From Haloarcula sp. (GTDB lineage Archaea > Halobacteriota > Halobacteria > Halobacteriales > Haloarculaceae), in the NCBI GenBank assembly GCA_028275075.1, contig JAQCNK010000086.1, positions 1 to 10,417 of the forward strand: a stretch of DNA of 10,417 bases. The letters run 5' to 3'. Shown piece after piece: positions 5,373-10,417 of this stretch. The stretch's first letter is position 1, and the number at the start of each line of letters is the position of its first letter. The notes beneath the pieces were generated by a model. It did no database searches and was not told the DNA's origin. It saw only the letters and a list, made by a program, of their open reading frames with translations. A program made the position numbers and the translations under genes.

Positions 5373-6020
5373 TCACGATGGCACGAATAGCCGGAACGGA
5401 TGAAAAAACCGAGCCAGAGCGCGTCGGGTGTTGTCCCTGACGAACGCCCACGTCCCGATTTTCGACTCGTCGAGATGCCACTGACCGCCCTCCCTGTAGG
5501 CGGTGTCCGCCTGCTCGTGGTAGTCCAGTGCCTCGCGGACACGTGACTCGGTCATGTCACAGGCATCAGCGAGTTCCGGGACTGTCTTCGGGCCGTGCTT
5601 CAGTTCCTCGGCGACGAGGTGGCCGACTTGCATCGACAGAAACACTTCACTGGAGTCGACGTCAGCCATCTCGTCGTCGCCGGACCGAAGGCCTTCTCGG
5701 AGGCTATGGAATACGTCCAGCACAAGCCAGCTACCGCCGCCAACTCCGACCGCGGCGACTGTCGCGTCTCCTTGCGCCCAATAGGCGACCCCACCGGCAG
5801 CTACGGCAACGAGACCGAGCACGAGTCGGAAATGGCGTTCATCCAGTCTAGGCAACAGACGCGCGAGTTCGGCGGATTCACCCACGAGCACGACAACTGT
5901 GACGACGATGGCCTGCGACCAAGTGAAACCGAACACGATACTGAACAGCGCGATCAGCCCCACGGCGTAGGCGGCATGGCGGACGGAACTGGTGCCCAGC
6001 AGGGAGTCAGTCAGGGACAT
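5373..6020 (-). CDS. Membrane-anchored winged-helix protein (4 helices plus C-terminal HTH), function unknown
   Basis: The 215-residue protein has hydrophobic segments at about residues 16-32, 35-50, 65-83 and 86-106. A charged linker follows (SLREGLRSGDDEMADVD), then a winged helix-turn-helix at about 130-185: QVGHLVAEELKHGPKTVPEL, then ADACDMTESRVREALDYHEQ, then a wing ending GGQWHLDES. This pattern of four helices at the N-terminus and a cytoplasmic DNA-binding-like domain recurs in haloarchaeal proteins of unknown role. It could be a membrane-tethered regulator, or the HTH could mediate protein contacts. ATG 6020 is preceded by a TATA-like box at the distance expected for a leaderless transcript. 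The gene is intact and its codon use matches the core genes. Confidence 0.72.
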   Translation of the reverse strand: MSLTDSLLGTSSVRHAAYAVGLIALFSIVFGFTWSQAIVVTVVVLVGESAELARLLPRLDERHFRLVLGLVAVAAGGVAYWAQGDATVAAVGVGGGSWLVLDVFHSLREGLRSGDDEMADVDSSEVFLSMQVGHLVAEELKHGPKTVPELADACDMTESRVREALDYHEQADTAYREGGQWHLDESKIGTWAFVRDNTRRALARFFHPFRLFVPS

Positions 6021-6026
6021 TATTTG

Positions 6027-6158
6027 TCAGGAAAGGACCCGGTTCTTAAAACAGTCGGGGCACGGTCTCATCGTCGGGAATACCAATACTGGTGTGTCGT
6101 TGCTGAGTACATTCTCTAAGTCTTGTATATCAACTGTGTTATCTAGTATGTCCGTCAT
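6027..6158 (-). CDS. Tiny CPDC-containing ORF (43 aa), function unknown
   Basis: ATG 6158 to TGA 6027 gives MTDILDNTVDIQDLENVLSN, then DTPVLVFPTMRPCPDCFKNR. A hydrophobic strand followed by C-x-x-C recalls the start of a thioredoxin- or glutaredoxin-fold protein cut short after the first helix, but the match is weak. Its codons are AT-richer than those of the neighbours. Its 3' end covers the TATA-like box of the gene at 5373-6020, only seven bases away from that ATG, so it may be spurious or a remnant. The operator-like palindrome at 6173-6187 sits just before its start. Confidence 0.3.
   Translation of the reverse strand: MTDILDNTVDIQDLENVLSNDTPVLVFPTMRPCPDCFKNRVLS
6043..6052 (-). promoter_or_regulatory. 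TATA-like box for the membrane-anchored winged-helix gene
   Basis: On the minus strand GTTTTAAGAA is centred 27 bases before ATG 6020, the spacing of a haloarchaeal leaderless promoter. Confidence 0.5.
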
Positions 6159-6172
6159 AATAAGCGTTTGTT

Positions 6173-6187
6173 GATATGCGCGATATC
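6173..6187. promoter_or_regulatory. Operator-like interrupted palindrome
   Basis: GATAT-GCGCG-ATATC has five-base arms and a five-base centre. It lies 15-29 bases in front of ATG 6158 on the minus strand, where a promoter box would be, and could be a repressor site. Short arms make chance occurrence plausible. Confidence 0.25.
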
Positions 6188-6241
6188 GGGTGGTTGTGAA
6201 GAGTTCTATGACACACTGCGCTCTGCTGTGTAGGTGGTGGT

Positions 6242-6520
6242 TCAACCCCACGAGGGTCCGTCTGAAACTTTCGGCCAGCCCTGGGGGACGATGCCGCCGT
6301 TGTGGCGCTGCGCGGGTAGCTGAAGAACGAGCACCTCGCCAGTCCGGGGTTCGGCGTAGCGGATCTTGAGCGTCCGACTGCCGTAGGTGGCCGCCGAGAC
6401 AGCGAACAGCCGCGGGCCGTCGTGGCGATCACGGTCCTCGGCGTGGGGATGGTCGAGCCACGATTGCGGGATGGGCGCGAACTCGAAGCCGTCGAAGGCG
6501 ATCGTCCAGCCCTCAGCCAT
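6242..6520 (-). CDS. Third gene of a three-gene overlapping operon, 92 aa, function unknown
   Basis: The protein MAEGWTIAFDGFEFAPIPQS...HPHAEDRDRHDGPRLF...TLKIRYAEPRTGEVLVLQLP...GGIVPQGWPKVSDGPSWG is soluble, acidic and beta-rich in appearance, with no membrane segment and no cysteine. I chose ATG 6520 over ATG 6526 because GGTGAT, which matches the haloarchaeal anti-Shine-Dalgarno end, precedes it by four bases. The start overlaps the stop of the preceding gene by eight bases (ATGGCTGA), so translation is coupled. The longer open frame back to 6676 overlaps the preceding gene and is probably not used. I do not recognise a family. Confidence 0.6.
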   Translation of the reverse strand: MAEGWTIAFDGFEFAPIPQSWLDHPHAEDRDRHDGPRLFAVSAATYGSRTLKIRYAEPRTGEVLVLQLPAQRHNGGIVPQGWPKVSDGPSWG

Positions 6521-6689
6521 CGCCATCACCCTGCGCGGCGAAGTCGGCCAGTCGTGTCTCGGCGGTCTCCTCGGGGTGTTCACGTCGCTCCTGTGCGCGG
6601 TCACAGTGCCGGAGCGCGTTCCGCGACCCGCTCTGGCCACCCTCTCGCGCCCAGGGGTAGAGGTGAAACCACCCATCGCGCGCCGTCAT
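6513..6689 (-). CDS. Second gene of the overlapping operon, 58 aa, function unknown
   Basis: MTARDGWFHLYPWAREGGQS is followed by a charged, Arg/Glu/His-rich tail (CDRAQERREHPEETAETRLA) that should be helical. It is one soluble small protein with a Trp/Tyr-rich head. The ATG at 6689 overlaps the stop of the upstream gene in ATGA, and GGGGGTGG lies just before it as ribosome binding site. Its own stop overlaps the next start. An open frame extends upstream to 6827 but lies over the first gene. I do not recognise it. Confidence 0.55.
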   Translation of the reverse strand: MTARDGWFHLYPWAREGGQSGSRNALRHCDRAQERREHPEETAETRLADFAAQGDGDG

Positions 6690-6865
6690 GCGACCACCCC
6701 CAGATAGACTGCCTGTCCGAGATTGAGCACGACAATCCCCACACCCAGCGCGACCGCGAGATGGAGCCCCATCATCCCGGCCCGGGTCATCTCGGACTCG
6801 CCGGCCGCAATCCGTCGATCCTCCCACCAGAGCAGCCCGACAACCCCGGCCCCGACCACCGCCAT
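6686..6865 (-). CDS. First gene of the overlapping operon, small two-helix membrane protein (59 aa or longer)
   Basis: MAVVGAGVVGLLWWEDRRIA, then MMGLHLAVALGVGIVVLNLG, encodes two hydrophobic segments (about 1-14 and 32-56) joined by a charged loop. The frame is open upstream to TAG at 6941-6943. The in-frame residues just upstream (STTPLVAT) would lengthen the first helix to normal size, so the real start may lie upstream of ATG 6865, perhaps at a non-ATG codon. The stop overlaps the ATG of the second gene (ATGA). This gene was not among long open frames because it is short. Two-helix small membrane proteins are common in haloarchaeal proviruses and plasmids, but I see no motif that fixes a function. 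Confidence 0.55.
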   Translation of the reverse strand: MAVVGAGVVGLLWWEDRRIAAGESEMTRAGMMGLHLAVALGVGIVVLNLGQAVYLGVVA

Positions 6866-7184
6866 CGTTGCGACCAGCGGAGTTGTTGAGTCGGGGCCAC
6901 CGGCGCGCGCCGGAGTCCTACGGCTGGTACCCTCTGCAATCTACCGGCAACATGGCCCGGAACGCTGGGAGAACGCCGCCGGGATTCGTGTTTTTGCGTC
7001 TAAATGTCCCGGAGCCCCGGGTTTCTGTCTTACCGGCTCAGAGTGCAGTGTAAAAGGTCTCGCGGCCTGAGAGCCGATTATAAAATGTCTTTTTACGTTG
7101 CTTCATCCTGAAAGCGGCCGAACGAATACAAACCATCCAGCCTTTATATACCCCTCGGGTGCACAGTAGAAGACGAGATAACGC
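6866..7184. other. Divergent intergenic region between the orphan operon and the DUF7123-like gene
   Basis: No convincing gene is seen on either strand. The left part is G+C-rich and includes the 14-base perfect palindrome CCGGCGCGCGCCGG at 6900-6913. The right part is AT-richer, with a TTATAAAA at 7079-7086 and CTTTTACAC on the minus strand at 7048-7056, either of which could be a promoter box of the minus-strand operon, leaving a leader of roughly 150-200 bases. The plus-strand promoter for 7185 is at 7141-7150. No tRNA cloverleaf or stable terminator was recognised. Confidence 0.5.
7141..7150 (+). promoter_or_regulatory. TATA box of the DUF7123-like gene
   Basis: CCTTTATATA is a strong archaeal TATA box. 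Initiation about 25 bases downstream would give a leader of about 12 bases before ATG 7185. Confidence 0.65.
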
Positions 7185-7457
7185 ATGAGTGCGACCAAGT
7201 CCCCGCAGGAAGACGAACAGTTCGATGCGCAGGAACGTGACGACCTCTCGAAGGAAGAGCGCCTCCGGGCGTATCTCGCACAGAAGGCCGCGGACGGTGA
7301 AGTATACTTCAAGAGCAAGTTCATCGCCGACGAGGTCGACCTCTCGCCAAAGGAGATTGGTGCACTGATGGTGAAACTAAAGGATTCGGCCACCGAGGTC
7401 GAAATCGAGAAGTGGTCGTACACGAGCGCGACGACCTGGCGCGTCGAACCGGCCTGA
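7185..7457 (+). CDS. Haloarchaeal winged-helix protein, DUF7123-like (90 aa)
   Basis: The protein opens with a charged, disordered-looking tail (SATKSPQEDEQFDAQERDDL). A winged helix-turn-helix follows: RLRAYLAQKAADGEVYFKSK, then FIADEVDLSPKEIGALMVKL, ending EIEKWSYTSATTWRVEPA. The YFKS.FIA.E..LSPKEIG and KW.Y.S.TTW strings match, from memory, the short haloarchaeal proteins named DUF7123, presumed to bind DNA or act as small regulators. The length is normal for that group. It is the first gene right of the accessory region and lies 105 bases upstream of gcvPA on the same strand, but gcvPA has its own promoter signals. Function is inferred from fold only. Confidence 0.75.
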   Translation: MSATKSPQEDEQFDAQERDDLSKEERLRAYLAQKAADGEVYFKSKFIADEVDLSPKEIGALMVKLKDSATEVEIEKWSYTSATTWRVEPA

Positions 7458-7525
7458 ACCGCACGCAGAACACCGCCCCCTTTCCTCCGCATCCCCCGAC
7501 CAGACAGCAACTGCTGCTCTCGAAC

Positions 7526-7558
7526 CAAAGGGATACTTTTCTCGGACACAAAGGGATA
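7526..7558 (+). promoter_or_regulatory. gcvPA promoter with a 10-base direct repeat
   Basis: CAAAGGGATA occurs at 7526-7535 and 7549-7558, 23 bases apart start to start, about two helical turns. The TATA-like GGATACTTTT (7531-7540) starts in the first repeat and is centred 27 bases before ATG 7563, which fits a leaderless transcript. The second repeat lies at the expected start site, so a protein binding both could control initiation. Confidence 0.45.
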
Positions 7559-7562
7559 TGTG

Positions 7563-8894
7563 ATGGGAGAACACGACAGCGCGAGTCCGTACGCGCCCCA
7601 CAGACCGGCAGAGACGAGCGCGATGCTCGAGACTGTCGGTGTGGAGCGCGAGGCAGACCTGTTCGACATACCAGAGTCCGTTGCGTTCGACGGGACCCTC
7701 GATATCGAGTCCCGGAGCGAGCGAGCAGTCACACGCGAGTTCGAGTCGTTGCTGGACCACAACGACGACCTCGTCGAACTGCTCGGGCGGGGCCACTACG
7801 ACCACTACGTTCCGTCACTGGTCGACCACCTCGCCGACCGCCAGGAGTTTCTCACCTCGTACACGCAGTACCAGCCCGAGATTGCACAGGGGTTCCTGCA
7901 GGCGCTGTTCGAGTACCAGTCGATGCTCGTCGAACTGACCGGCCTGCCGGTCGCGAACTGTTCGCTGTACGACGCCGCGACGGCGCTCGGTGAGGTGGCC
8001 ACCCTCGCCACCCGTGTCCGCGAGACGTCCGGGTCGCACGTGCTCGTGCCCGAGCAGATACAGGCGGGCAAGCGTGGCGTACTCGAGAACTACGCAGACG
8101 GGGCCGAACTGACCGTCGAGAGCTACCCGATGGACGACGGCGCGGTCGATACCGACGCGCTCGACGCGGCCGCGGGCGAGGCGACTGTGCTGGTCTACGC
8201 CGAGAGCCCGACGGTCCGGGGTGTCGTCGAGGAGTCACTCTCCGAGGTGGCCGAGATCGCCGACAGCAACGACGCGCTGTTCTGTCTCGGCTCTGACCCG
8301 GTCGCGCTCGCCGTTCTGGAGGAACCGGCGACGGTCGGCGCGGACGTGGTCGTCGGCGACGCCGCCTCCCTCGGGATGGGTGCCGCAGGCGGCATGGGAC
8401 TCGGTCTCTTTGCAACGAGAGACGAGTATCTGCGGCAGGTGCCCGGCCGACTCGTCGGTGCAGGCGAGGACGAGACCGGCCGACGGGCCTACACGCTCAC
8501 ACTCCAGACCCGCGAGCAACACATCCGGCGCGAGCGGGCGACGAGCAACATCTGCACGAACCAGGCCTGGGTGGCGCTCCGGGCGGCCATCCACGCCGCC
8601 TCGCTCGGTCCCGACGGTCTGGTCGACCTGGCGTCGGACTGCGTCTCCCGAACGTCGGAGGTCGCGGACCGACTCGATGCCGTTCCGGGTATCGAGGCGC
8701 CGGTACACGACCGCTACCACTTCCGGGAGTTCGTCGCCAAGAGCGATCGTCCGGCCGAGGCGGTTGCCGGGGACCTCACCGACCACGGGTTCGCCGTCCA
8801 CGCGATTGACGAGCACCTCCTGCAGGTGTGTGTGACCGAGACAAACGCCGGCGCAGTCGACGAGTTTGTCGACACGCTGGAGGTGGTCGCATGA
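7563..8894 (+). CDS. gcvPA: Glycine dehydrogenase (decarboxylating) subunit 1, P-protein N-terminal half
   Basis: With GcvPB it forms the P-protein of the cytoplasmic glycine cleavage system, which decarboxylates glycine with pyridoxal phosphate and passes the aminomethyl group to lipoylated GcvH. The 443-residue product has the family strings [60 protein letters not shown] and [20 protein letters not shown], spread in the usual order. The length is that expected for the split archaeal subunit. I chose ATG 7563. GTG 7560 is possible, and an ATG at 7558 in another frame runs straight into TGA, whose A is the first base of the chosen start. The stop overlaps gcvPB in ATGA, and the end of the gene carries the gcvPB ribosome binding site. 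Confidence 0.95.
   Translation: MGEHDSASPYAPHRPAETSAMLETVGVEREADLFDIPESVAFDGTLDIESRSERAVTREFESLLDHNDDLVELLGRGHYDHYVPSLVDHLADRQEFLTSYTQYQPEIAQGFLQALFEYQSMLVELTGLPVANCSLYDAATALGEVATLATRVRETSGSHVLVPEQIQAGKRGVLENYADGAELTVESYPMDDGAVDTDALDAAAGEATVLVYAESPTVRGVVEESLSEVAEIADSNDALFCLGSDPVALAVLEEPATVGADVVVGDAASLGMGAAGGMGLGLFATRDEYLRQVPGRLVGAGEDETGRRAYTLTLQTREQHIRRERATSNICTNQAWVALRAAIHAASLGPDGLVDLASDCVSRTSEVADRLDAVPGIEAPVHDRYHFREFVAKSDRPAEAVAGDLTDHGFAVHAIDEHLLQVCVTETNAGAVDEFVDTLEVVA
8879..8886 (+). promoter_or_regulatory. Strong ribosome binding site for gcvPB
   Basis: GGAGGTGG lies four bases before ATG 8891 and matches the archaeal anti-Shine-Dalgarno sequence. It fixes 8891 as start rather than the upstream GTG at 8828. 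Confidence 0.75.
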
Positions 8895-10402
8895 GCCAGA
8901 AGGAGAGAGTGGGTCGACCGGGCCGGCGCCAGAACGACGACGGCGGCACACCCGGCGGTGACGGTTACGACCAGGCCCGCTTCACCGACGGTGACCGCTA
9001 CGAGCCGTTGCTGTCGGAGAAAAACAGCCGCGAGGTAGAGGTGGAGACCGAACTGCCCGGGGAGTTGACGCGGGACTCGCTGGAACTGCCGGCGCTGAGC
9101 GAACCCGAACTGGCGCGACACTACACACGGCTCTCGCAGATGAACTACGGCGTCGAGAGCGGGCCCTTTCCGCTGGGGTCGTGTACAATGAAGTACAACC
9201 CGCCGTTCACCGAGGATATCGCGGCGTTGCCGGACGCCGCTGTTCATCCCGGCCGCGACGAGGAGAAGATGCAGGGGACCGTCGGCGTGCTCGGCCGACT
9301 CTCCGACTACCTCGCGCGCATCGGCGGGATGGACGCGGTGACGCTCCAACCGCCGGCGGGCGCGGCCGGCGAGTACACGGGCGTGCTGGTCGCACAGGCC
9401 TACCACGAGCACAACGGCGAGGACCGCACCGAGGTGCTGATTCCGGACAGCGCCCACGGGACCAACTTCGCCAGCGCGGCGCTGGCGGGGTTCGACGTCG
9501 TCGAACTGCCAAGCGGCGAGGACGGACGGGTCGACATCGACGCGCTGGCGGAGGCGCTGTGCGACGACACGGCGCTGTTGATGCTCACCAACCCCAACAC
9601 GCTCGGCCTGTTCGAGCGTGATATCGGCGAAATCTCGGAGATGGTCCACGAGGCGGGTGGCCTGCTGTACTACGACGGCGCGAACCTCAACGCTCTGCTG
9701 GGTCGGGCCCGACCCGGTGACATGGGCTTCGACATCATGCACTACAACGTCCACAAGACGTTCGCGACACCCCATGGCGGCGGGGGCCCGGGTGCCGGCC
9801 CGGTCGGTGTCGTCGAGGAACTCGCGCCGTTTCTCCCGACCCCGATGGTCCGGGAAACAAAGGGTGGGCCAACCGACCGGGGTGACACAACGGGCGAACT
9901 CTCCTACGAGCTGTACGAGCCAGAGCAGACAGTCGGGAAGGTCCACGGGTTCCTGGGCAACTGGCAGGTGCTCGTGAAAGCGGCCGCGTACATCGCCCGC
10001 CTCGGCGAGGATGGACTCGCCGACGCCAGCGCGAAGGCGGTGCTGAACGCGAACTATCTGGCCGAACAACTCGACTACGAGGTTCCGTTTGGCCCGTTCC
10101 ACCACGAGTTCGTCGCCAGCGCAGACCAGGACGCCGCCGACGTGGCAAAGCGGATGCTCGATTACGGCGTCCACCCGCCGACGACAAAGTGGCCCGAGAT
10201 TGTCGACGAGGCGCTGATGACAGAGCCAACAGAGACCGAGAACCGCCGGACCCTCGACCAGCTCGCCACGGCGTTCAATGCGGTGGCCCGCGAGGACGAG
10301 GAAACCGTCGAGGCCGCACCCAAACGCACCGCCGCTCGACGTATCGACCAGGTCGGAGCTGCACGGAACCCCCGCCTCTCCTGGCACTCGCTGGAGGAGT
10401 GA
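8891..10402 (+). CDS. gcvPB: Glycine dehydrogenase (decarboxylating) subunit 2, P-protein C-terminal half
   Basis: This is the pyridoxal-phosphate-carrying subunit of glycine decarboxylase. The cofactor lysine is K289 in [16 protein letters not shown], the family hallmark. Other conserved strings are [10 protein letters not shown] (around 95-104), [15 protein letters not shown] (152-166), [10 protein letters not shown] (187-196), [10 protein letters not shown] and [12 protein letters not shown]. The 503-residue product begins with about 30 low-complexity polar residues ([20 protein letters not shown]), which look disordered and are longer than I would expect for the family. The start follows a strong ribosome binding site and overlaps gcvPA by four bases, so the two subunits are made together. 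The open frame is intact and ends 15 bases before the window edge. Confidence 0.95.
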   Translation: MSQKERVGRPGRRQNDDGGTPGGDGYDQARFTDGDRYEPLLSEKNSREVEVETELPGELTRDSLELPALSEPELARHYTRLSQMNYGVESGPFPLGSCTMKYNPPFTEDIAALPDAAVHPGRDEEKMQGTVGVLGRLSDYLARIGGMDAVTLQPPAGAAGEYTGVLVAQAYHEHNGEDRTEVLIPDSAHGTNFASAALAGFDVVELPSGEDGRVDIDALAEALCDDTALLMLTNPNTLGLFERDIGEISEMVHEAGGLLYYDGANLNALLGRARPGDMGFDIMHYNVHKTFATPHGGGGPGAGPVGVVEELAPFLPTPMVRETKGGPTDRGDTTGELSYELYEPEQTVGKVHGFLGNWQVLVKAAAYIARLGEDGLADASAKAVLNANYLAEQLDYEVPFGPFHHEFVASADQDAADVAKRMLDYGVHPPTTKWPEIVDEALMTEPTETENRRTLDQLATAFNAVAREDEETVEAAPKRTAARRIDQVGAARNPRLSWHSLEE

Positions 10403-10417
10403 ACTGCCTCGGGGTCA

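Noticed and set aside
5206..6269. 13-base direct repeat TCCGTCTGAAACT at 5206-5218 and 6257-6269 as possible attachment sites
   Set aside because: A 13-base repeat is expected about once by chance in 10 kb, and nothing around it is conserved.
6866..7140. tRNA or other structured RNA gene
   Set aside because: No cloverleaf, no TTCGA-type T-loop with matching stems, and no terminal acceptor pairing found.
7458..7562. Glycine riboswitch before gcvPA
   Set aside because: Only 105 bases, no tandem aptamer-like folds seen, and promoter spacing implies a leaderless transcript.
8714..10387. 557-codon minus-strand open frame opposite gcvPB
   Set aside because: It is the antisense shadow produced by GC3-biased codons of gcvPA/gcvPB, with no recognisable motif, while the plus strand encodes complete conserved enzymes.
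1..10417. CRISPR array or tandem repeats
   Set aside because: No regularly spaced repeats were found at any scale; the only long repeat is the two-copy integrase 5' region.

Overview
The window looks like a chromosomal segment of a halophilic archaeon (class Halobacteria). The genes are G+C-rich and strongly GC3-biased, and their proteins are acidic, rich in Asp/Glu/Val/Ala and poor in Lys. TATA-like boxes sit 25-30 bases in front of start codons, as expected for leaderless archaeal transcripts. Several families are typically haloarchaeal: an IS630 transposase, an ISH-type IS5 transposase, a one-domain tyrosine integrase, a DUF7123-like winged helix, and a split GcvP.

Layout, left to right. 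Positions 1-2240 are insertion-sequence territory. An IS5-type transposase with a large in-frame internal deletion runs off the left edge (1-423, minus). Next come a small orphan ORF (490-675, minus) and a four-helix membrane protein (761-1210, plus) whose 3' end runs into an IS630-type transposase (1191-2208, minus) broken into three frames. Positions 2209-2500 are AT-rich and gene-poor. Positions 2501-5048 look like a decayed integrative element. A degenerate copy of the integrase promoter and first codons (2501-2630) is followed by an M48/HtpX-like membrane protease with one frameshift (2639-3905, minus). After it come a truncated winged-helix protein, a coupled 66-residue protein, and a tyrosine recombinase interrupted by one amber codon (4443-5048).

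Positions 5049-6865 hold accessory genes, all on the minus strand: a second member of the small orphan ORF type (5186-5347), a membrane-anchored winged-helix protein (5373-6020), a tiny CPDC-containing ORF (6027-6158), and a tightly overlapping operon of three small genes of unknown function (6242-6865). A 319-base divergent intergenic region follows.

Positions 7185-10402 are core genome on the plus strand: a DUF7123-like winged-helix gene, then gcvPA and gcvPB, the two subunits of the glycine-cleavage P-protein (glycine decarboxylase), joined by an ATGA overlap. No gcvT or gcvH lies in the window.

The overall picture is a core metabolic operon next to an eroding accessory island. Four larger genes (IS5 transposase, IS630 transposase, M48 protease, integrase) each carry a deletion, frameshift or stop, while the small accessory genes and gcv genes read cleanly. 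I found no RNA gene, CRISPR array or replication origin. The most interesting signals are the integrase 5'-end duplication around the protease, the -1 slippery site and long palindromes in the IS630 transposase, the three-gene orphan operon, and the paired small orphan ORFs.
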